The position numbers and the translations under genes are program-made. A DNA stretch of 64,000 nucleotides from Candidatus Peregrinibacteria bacterium (lineage in GTDB: Bacteria; Patescibacteriota; Gracilibacteria; UM-FILTER-43-11): assembly GCA_016932505.1 (NCBI GenBank), contig JAFGCT010000033.1, forward strand, positions 1 through 64,000, in the 5' to 3' direction. This document shows, one piece after another, positions 9,461 to 18,444 of this stretch; position 1 is the stretch's first letter; the number at the start of each line of letters is the position of its first letter. The notes under the pieces are model-generated. The model had not been told where the DNA came from, did not search any database, and saw only the letters and a list, made by a program, of their open reading frames with translations.

Positions 9461-9604
9461 ATTACAAGATTAATTATTACAAGATTAATTATTACAAAAT
9501 TATTTTATACGATGATTGGTAAAACTCCAATCAAATCCGATTTTTTCCTCCGATTAATCTTGTAATTTTCAATCTTCAATTTTCAATCTTCAATTATTTG
9601 TAAT
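9461..9604. repeat. 15-bp tandem repeat with inverted right half
   Basis: ATTACAAGATTA occurs at 9461 and 9476 and as ATTACAAAATTA at 9491, with a 15-bp period. The complementary words (GATTAATCTTGTAAT, then TCAATCTTCAATTT copies) occupy 9552-9604. The array fills the divergent tmk/lipoprotein spacer and so contains both promoters. TATAAT at 9604-9609 is a likely -10 box for the rightward gene. Confidence 0.8.
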
Positions 9605-9633
9605 ATAATGCAAAGCACTTAAACTAAAGAACT

Positions 9634-11253
9634 ATGAAAAAATTACTATCCCTTGCTTTATTCTTTTCTTTTGCCTTTGCTTTATCTGGTTGCGGAAATA
9701 ATCCTCCAAGCTTGGAAGACCGCGTTGCTAGCGAATTGCAGGACGGAGAAATTTCGTATGATGGAATAATTGAACCTTTGGAAATTGATGTATATCAGCA
9801 GGGTACGCACCAAATTAGAACAGAGGGTAATGAACTTGTAATAATTCAGAGTCAGAGTTACGACCTAAATAAATTCCTTGATAAACAAGTAAAAATAAAA
9901 GGTAATTTGGCAGAACAGAAAGGTAACGCAGAACCTGTCTTAAATGTTACCGAGGTAAAATTGGAAGACGGTGAGCTGGTAGGGGAATTGGAGACATATG
10001 ATAATAGCCTTTATGGATTTAGTTTCGAATATCCAAAAATTTGGGAACTAGAAAGCATCTCTGGTGGGGTTTCTTTGGTAGATGAAGACTATGAATGGGT
10101 AAAAATAGAAGTGTTTAGCGATAAGGCGGATTTAGATAGTTTCGTTAATACTCAGGAAAACGAAGAAGGGACTTCCGTAACGATTGCTACACAGAGATCG
10201 ATAAGATTCTCAGATGGAGAAACTCTTAGAATCTATATTCCAAATCCTCCAAAAAAGAAGGTTTATAGAGTTGTGTTCAATGGTGACAAAAGAGATTCAG
10301 ACGGTAATAAGGAACTTTTCTATAATTTACTTGAAAGCTTCAATCTGATTTACAAAACAGTTCGCACTGGTGATAAATGTGGAGGGAAAGACAATATAAA
10401 ATGTGGAGAGGGGTATATATGTGAATTAAGCAGTGCGGAGGTAGATGCATCCGGTGTATGTGTATTGGTTGACGATGAACAAAACAAGGATTGTCCGATG
10501 ATTCCGCCACCTCTTGAATGTGAAGATTACAGAGTATCTGAATACAGCAAAACAACTGGTTGCCCATCACGATATGAATGTACTGATGATGGCATTAGCT
10601 CATTTCAGGATGAAAATAAATACGTCGATATAGATTCGCTTATTGGTACCATAGAAGAATATCAGGATAAAATTCTGCCGGTAAGTGATGTTACAATTAT
10701 TCAATATGAAATTTCTGAAAATGAATCTTTAATTGCAGTTGTTTATGGAAATGAAGAAATGGAGTATAAAACTCTTTATTCTTTTGCACCTTCTGCCAGT
10801 GAATATAATTTTATTGAAAAAGCACATTTTGAAGAAGGCGAAGGTGGAGGTTGGAGGCTTATTTCGGGAAAAGATGTACAGAGCGGTCTTAATAAAGATG
10901 TAGTTAAAGCTGAAGGCACTATAAAAGATTCAGCTCCAAGAGAAGTAAGTAGCGATATGAGCTTGTATGAAAATCAATTCAAAGAATTCACAATGGAATA
11001 TCCGAAAAATTGGTATTACAGAAGTTTTGGGGCAATAAATAATACCCGTTGGATTGTGGGTTTTGCCGAAAATGAGGTTGAGAATCTAAGTGATGCTGAT
11101 ATTACTGTTAGTATCCTGGATGAAAAACCGGAAAATACCCCAAGCGGGATGTATTTAACCGTGAAAAATAGAGATGACGACACTATTTACGTTGTAGAAG
11201 GTCCAATTGATTTAAAGGATACAATTAATAAAATGGCAGATTCGATTGAATGA
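9634..11253 (+). CDS. Lipoprotein with two PsbP-like segments and a Cys-rich linker
   Basis: The N-terminus is a signal peptide ending in the lipobox LSGC (Cys20), so it is probably membrane-anchored and outward-facing. Residues 125-235 (SLYGFSFEYPKIWEL...) and 445-538 (NQFKEFTMEYPKNWYY...) have the aromatic 'F-x-YP-x-W' pattern seen in PsbP-like or DUF-type lipoproteins. Between them lies a cysteine-rich stretch (about residues 248-318) with about ten Cys, probably disulphide-bonded. Acidic throughout. It is transcribed alone between tmk (divergent) and infB. The molecular role is unknown. Confidence 0.8.
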   Translation: MKKLLSLALFFSFAFALSGCGNNPPSLEDRVASELQDGEISYDGIIEPLEIDVYQQGTHQIRTEGNELVIIQSQSYDLNKFLDKQVKIKGNLAEQKGNAEPVLNVTEVKLEDGELVGELETYDNSLYGFSFEYPKIWELESISGGVSLVDEDYEWVKIEVFSDKADLDSFVNTQENEEGTSVTIATQRSIRFSDGETLRIYIPNPPKKKVYRVVFNGDKRDSDGNKELFYNLLESFNLIYKTVRTGDKCGGKDNIKCGEGYICELSSAEVDASGVCVLVDDEQNKDCPMIPPPLECEDYRVSEYSKTTGCPSRYECTDDGISSFQDENKYVDIDSLIGTIEEYQDKILPVSDVTIIQYEISENESLIAVVYGNEEMEYKTLYSFAPSASEYNFIEKAHFEEGEGGGWRLISGKDVQSGLNKDVVKAEGTIKDSAPREVSSDMSLYENQFKEFTMEYPKNWYYRSFGAINNTRWIVGFAENEVENLSDADITVSILDEKPENTPSGMYLTVKNRDDDTIYVVEGPIDLKDTINKMADSIE

Positions 11254-11355
11254 TTAATGATACAATCGAAGATTCATAATTGGAATTAATCTTTACTTTA
11301 ATTTATTCAAGTGATACTCTTTTTGAGCTTATCCAACATATAAGCGAGTTAAACT

Positions 11356-13923
11356 ATGCATTTAAACGAAATCGCCAGAGAGTTACGAATTACGACACAA
11401 GAATTGCGTCGGGAACTTGCGAAAACAAATTTTGGGATAAGTCCTACGGCTCATGAAATTGACGACGCCCTTGCTACAGGGGTTACTCGCTTTTTAAAAG
11501 GGAAAATCAAGCCAACTTTAAAGGCAAGAAAAGTTGCAGTTATTGGTAAAGACGGAAGTGTTAAAGAAGAGGTAAAAAAAGATGAGGAGGGAAATGCTGA
11601 TGAGGAGGGTGAAAGAAAGGAAATAATTATTGAAAAAAAACAGGAGAAGAAAAAACCGCCAGTAAAAAAGGCTATGACAAAGAAAGAAAAAGAGGAAATC
11701 GAAAGAAAAGAAAAAGAAGCTGAGCTAGAAAAATTAAGAAAAGAAGGAAAATTAGTTGAACAAGATAGAAGTCATGTTCCGAAAAATGAAGACAGAAGAC
11801 CAAGCGAAGGGGCGGCCTTACCTGTTTCAAGAAGAATCGAAGTTGAAGAGGGGGAAAAAGGTGGTGTAGATAATCAGGATTTACCGAAGCATTATTATAA
11901 ATCCAAAAAAAGGAAGAAAAAGAAAGGTAAGCAGGCGGAAGAGGATTTAGTACTTGAAACAATGCAGAGGCATCCGGGAAGAAAAGTTCGAATTGCAAAG
12001 GTAAGTTATGAAGAGGAAAACGCAGATGGAATGAGTGCCGAAGAAATTGCAGTAGCTAAAGAAATGGATCGTGAAGCTTTCAGAGCGCAAAAGAAGGGTC
12101 GTGCAATCAGTCAAAAAAGAGGTCCAAAAGAGCAACCTCAAATAAAAGCTAAAACCGGAACAATCGAAATCCCAACAATTATTAGTGTTAAAGAATTTTC
12201 AGAAAAATGTGGAATACCAGTGCCTAGTGTAATCGCATGTTTGTTTAGAAACGGTATTATGGCCACTATTAACCAGAAGCTTGATTTTGAAACAGCTGAA
12301 ATCATTGCAGATGAGCTTGGTGTAAAAGTTAAGAAAAAAGAGGAGGAGGCAAGGGCTGAAGATCTGCTCGAAGGGGATATGGCAATTCTTCTTAAGGATA
12401 GTAAATCAAAACTTAAAACACGTCCTCCTATTGTGAGTATTATGGGGCACGTTGACCATGGTAAAACAAAAATCCTCGATTACATTCGTAAAGCAAACGT
12501 GGTTGCAACGGAAGCAGGAGGTATTACTCAGCACATTGGAGCTTATCAGGTAGAAAAAGATGGAAATAAGATTACTTTTTTGGATACTCCTGGTCATGAA
12601 GCCTTTACTTCAATGCGTGCACGTGGTGCAAAGGCTACTGATATTGCAATTCTCGTTGTAGCGGCAGATGAAGGTGTAAAACCACAAACAATTGAAGCTA
12701 TTAATCATGCAAAGGAGGCCGGAATTCCGATAATCGTAGCAATTAATAAAATTGATAAACCGAATGCAAATCCAGACAAAGTAAAAGGCGAACTTGTTGA
12801 ATATGGTCTACAGTCTGAAGATTGGGGAGGGAAAACAATTATGGTTCCTTGTTCCGCAATAACAGGTGAAGGAATGGATAAGCTTCTTGAAATGATTTTA
12901 CTTGTTGCCGAGATGGAAGATTTAAAGGCAAATCCAAATCGTCTTGCTGTAGGTACTGTTGTGGAATCTCATCTTGATAAATCTCTTGGTCCTGTTGCCA
13001 CAATTCTTGTAAATACCGGTACACTTGAAGTTGGAGACAATATAGTAGTAGGAACAGCGCTAGGCCGTGTTAAAGCAATGCACGACCACAGAGGTAGAAT
13101 TCTAACTAAAGTACCGCCATCTGGTGCAGTTAGAATTTCAGGTCTTTCCGAAGTTCCTCAGGCAGGTGATATTGTTCAAGCATTTAAAACTGAAAAAACT
13201 GCAAAAGATCGTGCAGCTGAACTGACAAAGGTAATGGCAGAGCGTAAAGAAAGCATGGGCGGTTCAATGGTTGAGCGTATTGTTTCTCAAATAAGCAGTG
13301 GTGAAATGAAATTCCTTAAAATTGTACTTAAGGCAGATACCAAGGGTTCTCTTGAGGCAATTATGCAGGCTCTTCAAAAAATTAAATCAGATGATGTTGC
13401 TGTTAAGGTAATTCACTTTGGAGTAGGAAACATTACCGATACGGATGTTATTATGGCTTCAGCTAGTCAGGCATTACTTTTCGGCTTCCATATTAGCCCT
13501 ACCGCACATGTAAAAAAGATTGGAGAAAGAGAGGGGATTGAAGTTAAAAACTACACAATCATCTATAAACTAATAGAGGATGTTAAGGCTATTATTTCCG
13601 GAATGATGGCACCAGAGATTAAAGTTGTAGAGCTTGGAAATATTGAAATTAAAGAAATATTCCTTAATAAAAAATCATGGGTTATTGCCGGAGGAAAGGT
13701 TACAAAAGGAACAGTTGAATCCAAATCTATGGCTCGCGTTACTCGCAAAGGTGAATTATTGTTTGAGACTGAGCTTGAGTCACTAAAACATGTAAAGGAA
13801 GACGTATCCGAGCTTGAAAAAGGCTCAGACTGCGGTGTTAAAATAAAAACACCAGTTCCTGTTGAACCAGGTGACGTTCTTGAAGTGTTTAAGATTGAAA
13901 AGATAGAGAGGTCACTGGATTAA
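11356..13923 (+). CDS. infB: Translation initiation factor IF-2
   Basis: IF-2 is the GTPase that places fMet-tRNA on the 30S subunit and promotes 50S joining. An N-terminal IF2_N-like helix-turn motif ([20 protein letters not shown]) is followed by a long Lys/Glu-rich linker (about residues 65-270) and a second IF2_N copy ([28 protein letters not shown]). The G domain starts near residue 356 with GHVDHGKT (G1), DTPGHEAF (G3, near 412) and NKID (G4, near 465). Domains II-IV follow to residue 855. In most bacteria infB follows nusA; here nusA lies over 30 kb away on the other strand. No Shine-Dalgarno is present. Confidence 0.97.
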   Translation: MHLNEIARELRITTQELRRELAKTNFGISPTAHEIDDALATGVTRFLKGKIKPTLKARKVAVIGKDGSVKEEVKKDEEGNADEEGERKEIIIEKKQEKKKPPVKKAMTKKEKEEIERKEKEAELEKLRKEGKLVEQDRSHVPKNEDRRPSEGAALPVSRRIEVEEGEKGGVDNQDLPKHYYKSKKRKKKKGKQAEEDLVLETMQRHPGRKVRIAKVSYEEENADGMSAEEIAVAKEMDREAFRAQKKGRAISQKRGPKEQPQIKAKTGTIEIPTIISVKEFSEKCGIPVPSVIACLFRNGIMATINQKLDFETAEIIADELGVKVKKKEEEARAEDLLEGDMAILLKDSKSKLKTRPPIVSIMGHVDHGKTKILDYIRKANVVATEAGGITQHIGAYQVEKDGNKITFLDTPGHEAFTSMRARGAKATDIAILVVAADEGVKPQTIEAINHAKEAGIPIIVAINKIDKPNANPDKVKGELVEYGLQSEDWGGKTIMVPCSAITGEGMDKLLEMILLVAEMEDLKANPNRLAVGTVVESHLDKSLGPVATILVNTGTLEVGDNIVVGTALGRVKAMHDHRGRILTKVPPSGAVRISGLSEVPQAGDIVQAFKTEKTAKDRAAELTKVMAERKESMGGSMVERIVSQISSGEMKFLKIVLKADTKGSLEAIMQALQKIKSDDVAVKVIHFGVGNITDTDVIMASASQALLFGFHISPTAHVKKIGEREGIEVKNYTIIYKLIEDVKAIISGMMAPEIKVVELGNIEIKEIFLNKKSWVIAGGKVTKGTVESKSMARVTRKGELLFETELESLKHVKEDVSELEKGSDCGVKIKTPVPVEPGDVLEVFKIEKIERSLD

Positions 13924-13935
13924 TTGTTGGAATGA

Positions 13936-14025
13936 GTTACAACTAGTTTCTACCGAAAATATGTCCGATAACATACCTATTCTTGTTATAAATCGGGAAT
14001 AATGTCCGTTAGAAACGAGTTGTAC
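13936..14025. repeat. Long imperfect palindrome downstream of infB
   Basis: GTTACAACTAGTTTCTA (13936-13952) mirrors TAGAAACGAGTTGTAC (14010-14025). An inner CCGATAACA (from 13965) mirrors TGTTAT and ATCGG (13984-13996). The result is a 90-bp multi-step hairpin right after the infB stop. It lacks a terminal U-run and resembles an element end more than a terminator. Confidence 0.7.
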
Positions 14026-14100
14026 GAAATACTGCCCACTTTTCTTTAGAACGATGTATAATACTAAAGGAACTTTTAGAACATTTTTTAAGCAAAAAGA

Positions 14101-14925
14101 ATGAAAACAGATAATGAATTTCAATTATTTGAAAAAAACGACAATGGATTTATTGAATTAATTTATCCACCCAACAATGGAATGAGTGCAAAGGATGTTG
14201 GTGAAGCAATATTAGGTATGCAATTATGCTTAGCTGAAATTGCTAGGGTTAGTGGTATTAATAACATTGAAATTATTGTTTACCCCATAGAGAAGGGGTC
14301 ATTAAAAACTATTTTTGCCTATGTTAAAAAAGATGGATGGAAAATAGTAGTAGGAATAGATATTGTCTTTAATTTGATTAACAATGGATTTGGGGTAATT
14401 GAAAATTTTGGTGCAAATAAAGCTCACAATCTTACAACAGAAGTTATACAATCCGTGAAAGACCTTAAAGTATTGGAACTCTGCAAGAGTAAGAATTTTA
14501 TATATGGTGGACAAAAGATTGTTCAACCATTAAAAGAAAATATCCAAAGCGTTAAAATACAATATGGCAAAGATAATTTTGAAATTGAATGTGAAAATAA
14601 ACAAAAATTTTACGAAGATTTGATTATCGAACCAATATTCCCAGAATTAGAAAATGGTAAAGAGATAACAATTGTGGGTGAAATTACCAGAATGAACAAG
14701 GGCTATGGTGATTTGGGTTTTCAATATAAAAACCGAACTTTAAAATGTGTACCTTGGGACATCAGAACAAGTGTTACTCAATATCATGAGTATATTGAAG
14801 AAAACCAAGTTCAATTAAAAGGCATAGTAAGTAGGTCAAGTATTTTTGACGTTCCAGAAATTAGTATAATATCGATTCAAAGAATTGAACCAAATCAATC
14901 AACGTTATTTGAAGAAGGTAAATAA
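14101..14925 (+). CDS. Uncharacterised 274-aa protein inside inverted repeats
   Basis: I do not recognise this protein with confidence. The N-terminal half (about residues 1-110) is mixed alpha/beta with NGMSAKDVGEAILGMQLCLAEIARVSG and GSLKTIFAYVKKDGWK. One hydrophobic stretch near residue 80 (IVVGIDIVFNLINNGFGVI) may be buried or membrane-associated. The C-terminal half is beta-rich, with an OB-like segment (KEITIVGEITRMNKGYGDLGFQYKNRTLKCVPW). No catalytic motif is evident. It begins right after the left arm of a perfect 15-bp inverted repeat, within a bounded segment, which suggests horizontal origin. Its style (an accessory gene with long uncharacterised domains) would fit a defence or mobile-element cargo protein, but that is only a guess. 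Confidence 0.7.
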   Translation: MKTDNEFQLFEKNDNGFIELIYPPNNGMSAKDVGEAILGMQLCLAEIARVSGINNIEIIVYPIEKGSLKTIFAYVKKDGWKIVVGIDIVFNLINNGFGVIENFGANKAHNLTTEVIQSVKDLKVLELCKSKNFIYGGQKIVQPLKENIQSVKIQYGKDNFEIECENKQKFYEDLIIEPIFPELENGKEITIVGEITRMNKGYGDLGFQYKNRTLKCVPWDIRTSVTQYHEYIEENQVQLKGIVSRSSIFDVPEISIISIQRIEPNQSTLFEEGK

Positions 14926-15084
14926 TAATATTTGTTCATTAAAATGGAGGCATAAGTTCTTTGTTGCCAGTAAATTGTGGTTTAATTAACAACTAGCAAT
15001 TACTCGTTCCATATGCTTAGTATTTTTAGTAGGCATTTGGGACGTAGTAATTCTACGTTCGTTTATTTCTTAACCACCATTCAC

Positions 15085-15198
15085 ATGGCTAAAACCAAGA
15101 AGGGTAAAAAGATAGTTGAGACACGTTCTCATTATCGTACACTCAAAAATGGCAAACGAGTTCTTGTAAGAGAGCATCGCAAGTCAACACCTAATTAA
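15085..15198 (+). CDS. Small basic 37-aa protein (RSHYRxLxNGKRVxVRxHxR)
   Basis: The peptide MAKTKKGKKIVETRSHYRTLKNGKRVLVREHRKSTPN has a Lys/Arg-rich pattern seen in many tiny conserved proteins of CPR and other bacteria. Such proteins are proposed to bind nucleic acid or ribosomes, but their function is unknown. The start is chosen at the AKTKKG methionine; the longer frame from 15013 adds 24 residues that look like translated spacer. It lies inside the bounded segment described above, 160 bp after the 274-aa gene. Confidence 0.55.
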   Translation: MAKTKKGKKIVETRSHYRTLKNGKRVLVREHRKSTPN

Positions 15199-15321
15199 TA
15201 GTTAGGATAACCTTATGTCTCCTTTTTAGTGAATAGAGAAAGATAAAATGTTCTAAAAGGCTTTATTAGATTGAAAAATGGGCATTACTACGTACAACAC
15301 GGGCTATAAGATTTGCTCGCT

Positions 15322-15903
15322 AAATAAAATTAATTTAAAATTCCATGGATTATCTAATCGTATTACTTAAAATACTCACACCTTTTATATTAGGCTTATT
15401 AGCCTACAGATTCCTTCCTTCATATGTAGAACAAAAAGGTAAAAATTTAGCCACAAAAGAAGATATTGGTAAAATTACTGACGAAATCGAAAGTGTGAAA
15501 AATTTATATAAACAACATTACGATCTTTCAAAAACCGAAAGGGCTTTTTATGATGAAATGATTAAGGCAATTTATAATTTTGTCGCAGAAATTAAAAAAT
15601 ATGAATATGAAAATGGAAAGGATTCTGCAACAAAAGAAGTAATGAAAGGGGACGAGGATTTACGTAATAAATTTTTCGAATTTGTAAATGCAGCTAATGA
15701 GATTTTAGCAAAAGCTTTTGTATTTTTAAAAGAAGAGAATTATATGCTCCTGAAAGAAGCATTGAAGGTAGACAATAGCTTCGCCGCCATGACACGAAAT
15801 TTATTGTATGCTATGAGAAAGTCTATTCATCCCAACACAAAATTAAGCGCTGAAACAGACACTAGGGAAATAAGTTATTAGAAATTTTGAATTAATTTTA
15901 TTT
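15322..15903. repeat. 22-bp inverted repeat tightly bracketing one ORF
   Basis: AAATAAAATTAATTTAAAATT ends 2 nt before the ATG at 15345, and its mirror (15882-15903) begins one base after the TAG stop. About 20 of 22 positions match. The arms are A/T-rich, so chance is a concern, but their exact placement at both ends of the ORF is notable. Confidence 0.6.
15345..15881 (+). CDS. Membrane-anchored coiled-coil protein, 178 aa
   Basis: One N-terminal transmembrane helix (about residues 4-22, LIVLLKILTPFILGLLAYRFL) is followed by VEQKGKNLATKEDIGKITDEIESVKNLYKQ. That motif occurs in a widespread family of small single-pass proteins in accessory regions. The rest is predicted all-helical and charged, with a Phe/Tyr-rich mid section. 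No enzyme motif is visible. The gene is framed by inverted repeats directly at start and stop, next to another repeat-bounded segment. A link to mobile or defence functions is possible but unproven. Confidence 0.7.
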   Translation: MDYLIVLLKILTPFILGLLAYRFLPSYVEQKGKNLATKEDIGKITDEIESVKNLYKQHYDLSKTERAFYDEMIKAIYNFVAEIKKYEYENGKDSATKEVMKGDEDLRNKFFEFVNAANEILAKAFVFLKEENYMLLKEALKVDNSFAAMTRNLLYAMRKSIHPNTKLSAETDTREISY

Positions 15904-15936
15904 TTAAACGCTCGCTCATACAAATTCGGTAGCGAT

Positions 15937-15949
15937 GCGGCGTTGCCGC
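15937..15949. terminator. GC-rich hairpin between converging genes
   Basis: GCGGC and GCCGC pair around a GTT loop between the 178-aa gene and yggS, which converge here. There is no strong U-tract; it could act bidirectionally. Confidence 0.4.
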
Positions 15950-16000
15950 GATATTATACCATCACAAAACTTCGCCCAAACAGAAACGTTATACCCTCGC

Positions 16001-16639
16001 TCACCCAAACAACCCCTTTCCAATTCGCACCATAGTCGATCCTTCCTCAATCGCAATTTTGTAATCACCACTCATACCCATGGAAAGATATGTGATTTGT
16101 GAATTGTGATTTTTGATTTGGTCAAATATCTGTTTGAGTAATTTAAAACACTTACGGATTTTTTCTTCATCGTTAGATTTCACTCCAATCGTCATTAAAC
16201 CGATTAATTTAATATTTGGTAACTTGGATACCTTATTAATTAAAGAAATAGCCTCATGTGGCGATACACCGCTTTTTTGTGCTTCTCCGGATGTATTTAC
16301 CTGAATCATGATTTCCATCGTCTTATTTAGCTTCTTACACTCCTCATTAATCATTTCTGCCAGCTTAAGGGTATCAACACTCTGAATAACATCAAAATGC
16401 TCTACAACGTCCTTAACTTTGTTAGACTGCAGATGCCCGATGAAGTGTTTAGTGGCAAATGGGGGAATAAGGGGGATTTTCTCTTTAGCTTCCTGCCACT
16501 TACTTTCCCCAATATTAATAATCCCATTATTAATTACCAGCTTTATATCTTCAGCTGTTTGATTTTTTGTTACTGCAACAATGACAACGGATTCTTTTAC
16601 ATCTGATTTTATTCTTTGAATATTCTCGTAAATGCTCAT
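16001..16639 (-). CDS. yggS: YggS/PLPBP-family pyridoxal-phosphate homeostasis protein
   Basis: This family binds PLP without catalysing a known reaction and affects vitamin B6 and amino-acid homeostasis. Visible motifs are VAVTKNQ with the PLP lysine, INIGESKWQE (family: GENYVQE), FIGHLQSNK, IQVNTSGEAQKSG, LIGLMTIG and the C-terminal LSMGMSGDYKIAIEEGSTMVRIGKGLFG. The length is 212 aa, slightly short. Two loops are odd: KIPLIPPFATK is encoded by a CCCCCTTATTCCCCC word, and KNHNSQITY by AAATCACAATTCACAAATC, the same heptad word that fills intergenic spacers elsewhere. This suggests repeat capture in surface loops. Confidence 0.93.
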   Translation of the reverse strand: MSIYENIQRIKSDVKESVVIVAVTKNQTAEDIKLVINNGIINIGESKWQEAKEKIPLIPPFATKHFIGHLQSNKVKDVVEHFDVIQSVDTLKLAEMINEECKKLNKTMEIMIQVNTSGEAQKSGVSPHEAISLINKVSKLPNIKLIGLMTIGVKSNDEEKIRKCFKLLKQIFDQIKNHNSQITYLSMGMSGDYKIAIEEGSTMVRIGKGLFG

Positions 16640-16726
16640 GTATTAAGCTTATAGGTTTAGAGTAATAATAACAAGGTGTTAAAATAGTATTAAAACATAT
16701 AAAAATAATACGTCAACAGTAGTAAG

Positions 16727-16754
16727 TTGACAAAAACACAAAAACATTTACAAT
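16727..16754 (+). promoter_or_regulatory. Sigma70-type promoter
   Basis: TTGACA (16727-16732), a 16-bp spacer and TACAAT (16749-16754) precede the ATG at 16778 by 23 bp, leaving a very short leader without a Shine-Dalgarno. Confidence 0.8.
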
Positions 16755-16777
16755 AATATCCATTTTCAAGAATTATC

Positions 16778-17050
16778 ATGTCGATTGAAACATCGAAAGC
16801 GCAGGAAGTAGAGAACAAACCTTCATCTAAGGCGGTTTTGCTATTCAGGAGTATGTTTGCAGTAATGTGTGCACTTGGGTTATCTGCGGACTGTGCAGGT
16901 TCTAATAATTCCGATAGAAATCAGCCTATAAGTGATACGATTCAAGATGATTCTGAGCCAAGTTATAGGGTAGTACCGGATTCAACGCCTATAAAAAGAG
17001 ATGTTGATAACAATGCAGTTGAAGTCCCTTGTGACGGGCAAATAGCATAA
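16778..17050 (+). CDS. Small secreted or lipoprotein-like protein, 90 aa
   Basis: Residues 18-38 (KAVLLFRSMFAVMCALGLSAD) form a hydrophobic signal-like segment ending near Cys39 (SADC, a poor lipobox). The mature part is Asp/Pro/Ser-rich and probably unstructured, and ends in VPCDGQIA. Two cysteines in the mature region could pair. I recognise no family. A good promoter directly upstream supports expression. Confidence 0.6.
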   Translation: MSIETSKAQEVENKPSSKAVLLFRSMFAVMCALGLSADCAGSNNSDRNQPISDTIQDDSEPSYRVVPDSTPIKRDVDNNAVEVPCDGQIA

Positions 17051-17076
17051 TTACAACTGTAAAAGGTAGTTTATAC

Positions 17077-17105
17077 TTGATATCTATCAGTTTTTTTGGT
17101 ATAAT
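17077..17105 (+). promoter_or_regulatory. Sigma70-type promoter for the 17.2-18.1 kb gene pair
   Basis: TTGATA (17077-17082), a 17-bp spacer and TATAAT (17100-17105) lie about 125 bp upstream of the next ATG. The leader is made of the repeat words at 17118-17228. Confidence 0.8.
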
Positions 17106-17117
17106 ATTATGAAGAGG

Positions 17118-17228
17118 ATAAATGTAATAAGAGGGATAAACAGGATTGGCTGGGAATGTAACTGGTTACAATCCATCCATCCTATTCATCCCACAAATCC
17201 CATTAATCCCACAAATACCACAAGAAAT
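17118..17228. repeat. Inverted word array in a leader (GGATAAACAGG / ATCCCACAAATCC)
   Basis: GAGGGATAAACAGGATTGG (17125 on) is answered by inverse words CCATCCATCC, TATTCATCCC, ACAAATCCC, ATTAATCCC and ACAAATACC. It occupies the transcribed leader of the next gene. A similar AATAATCCC array is at 58267-58370. Confidence 0.7.
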
Positions 17229-17229
17229 T

Positions 17230-17547
17230 ATGAAAAACGAAATATTCCTAAAAGAACTGGTTAAATATCAAATGTATCTAAAGCCTCAGCTTTATAATGT
17301 GCTTGTAAATGTTGGCGAAGTTTTTACTGAGGAAATGAGAATGGAATTAATAAATGAACTTGAGAAGGCTGATTTAAAAATGGAGAAATTGGCAATATAT
17401 GAAAAGAAGAGGGAGGGGATTATAAAAAGAGGTATTAATACTCTTAAGGAACTTTACAACAAAGCAAAAGCAAGTCTTGAAAAGGAAAAGGCAGATGATG
17501 AGGATCTGGACAGAGCTAAGGCTGAAGAAATAATCGCTAACATATAA
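17230..17547 (+). CDS. Uncharacterised helical protein, 105 aa
   Basis: The chosen start is MKNEIFLKELVKYQ. A longer TTG-initiated frame from 17146 would translate the repeat array (PQIPLIPQIPQE) and is rejected. The protein is highly charged and helical throughout (LINELEKADLKMEKLAIYEKKREG...LKELYNKAKASLEKEKAD), probably coiled-coil, with no membrane segment. The next gene starts 4 bp after its stop, so the two are probably co-transcribed and functionally linked. No family recognised. Confidence 0.7.
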   Translation: MKNEIFLKELVKYQMYLKPQLYNVLVNVGEVFTEEMRMELINELEKADLKMEKLAIYEKKREGIIKRGINTLKELYNKAKASLEKEKADDEDLDRAKAEEIIANI

Positions 17548-17551
17548 TATA

Positions 17552-18112
17552 ATGGGATTTGACGCATTTAAAGCAACGAATGAAGCAGTTGCAGTAAACA
17601 AAGAAGCCTTTGCAAAAGATGGTGAAATCGGGCAATCCGCAGAAGATGAACTAAATAAGGTTCAGGGTGAGCTGAATAAGGTTACTAAAAAACTAAAAAG
17701 CGATTTAAACAAAAACGAAATCAAATTGGCGACTCTCGCTATTGAAAGAGAGTTGGAAAATGAAATGCCTGATGATTTTAAAATGTATTATGACAGAGCT
17801 AAAGATTGGACAGAGGCAGCAAGCGAGATTACCAGTAGTGTACTTAGCAGAGTGCAGAATTTTGTAACAGGAAGGCTTGAAAAAGTTGTAAGTATTGTTG
17901 ATGAAGAATCTTGGACTGATAATTTGGATAAAGGAGAAGTAGAAGATGTATTGAAGGAATTAGATCCAAATATATCAAGTGCAGAAATTGAACAGTTATA
18001 TTCAAAATGGAGTGGTAAAAAAACGGACGCTCTAACGAAAGGTAAGAACGCAGCACTTGCACTGGGAAGTAGATATGAACAGGATATGGCATATATAAAC
18101 CAGAACAAGTAA
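17552..18112 (+). CDS. Uncharacterised helical protein, 186 aa
   Basis: It starts 4 bp after the preceding gene. The sequence is soluble and helical, with a coiled-coil-like segment near residues 30-70 (AEDELNKVQGELNKVTKKLKSDLNKNE) and a central amphipathic part (ASEITSSVLSRVQNFVTGRLEKVVSIV). No known motif is apparent. Pairing with the upstream helical protein suggests a two-component structural unit, which is inference only. Confidence 0.7.
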   Translation: MGFDAFKATNEAVAVNKEAFAKDGEIGQSAEDELNKVQGELNKVTKKLKSDLNKNEIKLATLAIERELENEMPDDFKMYYDRAKDWTEAASEITSSVLSRVQNFVTGRLEKVVSIVDEESWTDNLDKGEVEDVLKELDPNISSAEIEQLYSKWSGKKTDALTKGKNAALALGSRYEQDMAYINQNK

Positions 18113-18180
18113 GCTTTTAATTTGTGAATAGTGTCTAAAATATGGTATATTCACAGAAGGTATAATATAAAAATAAAATC

Positions 18181-18444
18181 ATGCGTACATTATATTTAGT
18201 CAGCTCAATAGTAATAGGGGTATTAATATTAATACTTGCATCAGCACAATTTGGTGCAACATGTACATGGTATTTAATAGGTCCAACTACTCCTGCTTTT
18301 CTTGTGATAATGTGGGCAGCAGGTTTAGGTGCTGCAATGGGTGGATGTTTGATTATGTTCTGGAAGTCCCCGGTAAAATCAGAAGACGATGATGATGTCG
18401 AACTTGAAGATAATTCAGACGTTAAAGACGACAAGACTGTATAA
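18181..18444 (+). CDS. Small two-helix membrane protein (LapA-like shape)
   Basis: Two transmembrane helices (about residues 5-24 and 35-58, the second Gly/Ala/Met-rich) precede a short acidic tail (EDDDDVELEDNSDVKDDKTV). The layout resembles LapA/DUF1049-type proteins, but similarity is only in shape. TATAAT at 18161-18166 is a probable -10 box close upstream. Confidence 0.6.
   Translation: MRTLYLVSSIVIGVLILILASAQFGATCTWYLIGPTTPAFLVIMWAAGLGAAMGGCLIMFWKSPVKSEDDDDVELEDNSDVKDDKTV

Larger units (their letters stand above)
14019..15298. mobile_element. Candidate gene cassette bounded by two nested inverted repeats
   Basis: GTTGTACGAAATACTGCCCA (14019-14038) is mirrored, with 17 of 20 matches, by TGGGCATTACTACGTACAAC (15279-15298). 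Inside it, CTTTTAGAACATTTT (14073-14087) is mirrored exactly by AAAATGTTCTAAAAG (15245-15259). The segment encloses the unknown 274-aa gene and a 37-aa gene. I see no transposase or integrase, so mobility is inferred only from the termini. Confidence 0.5.

Noticed and set aside
14008-14040. Integron attC site
   Set aside because: A GTTA core and hairpin are present, but no paired RYYYAAC/GTTRRRY boxes in proper spacing and no integrase.
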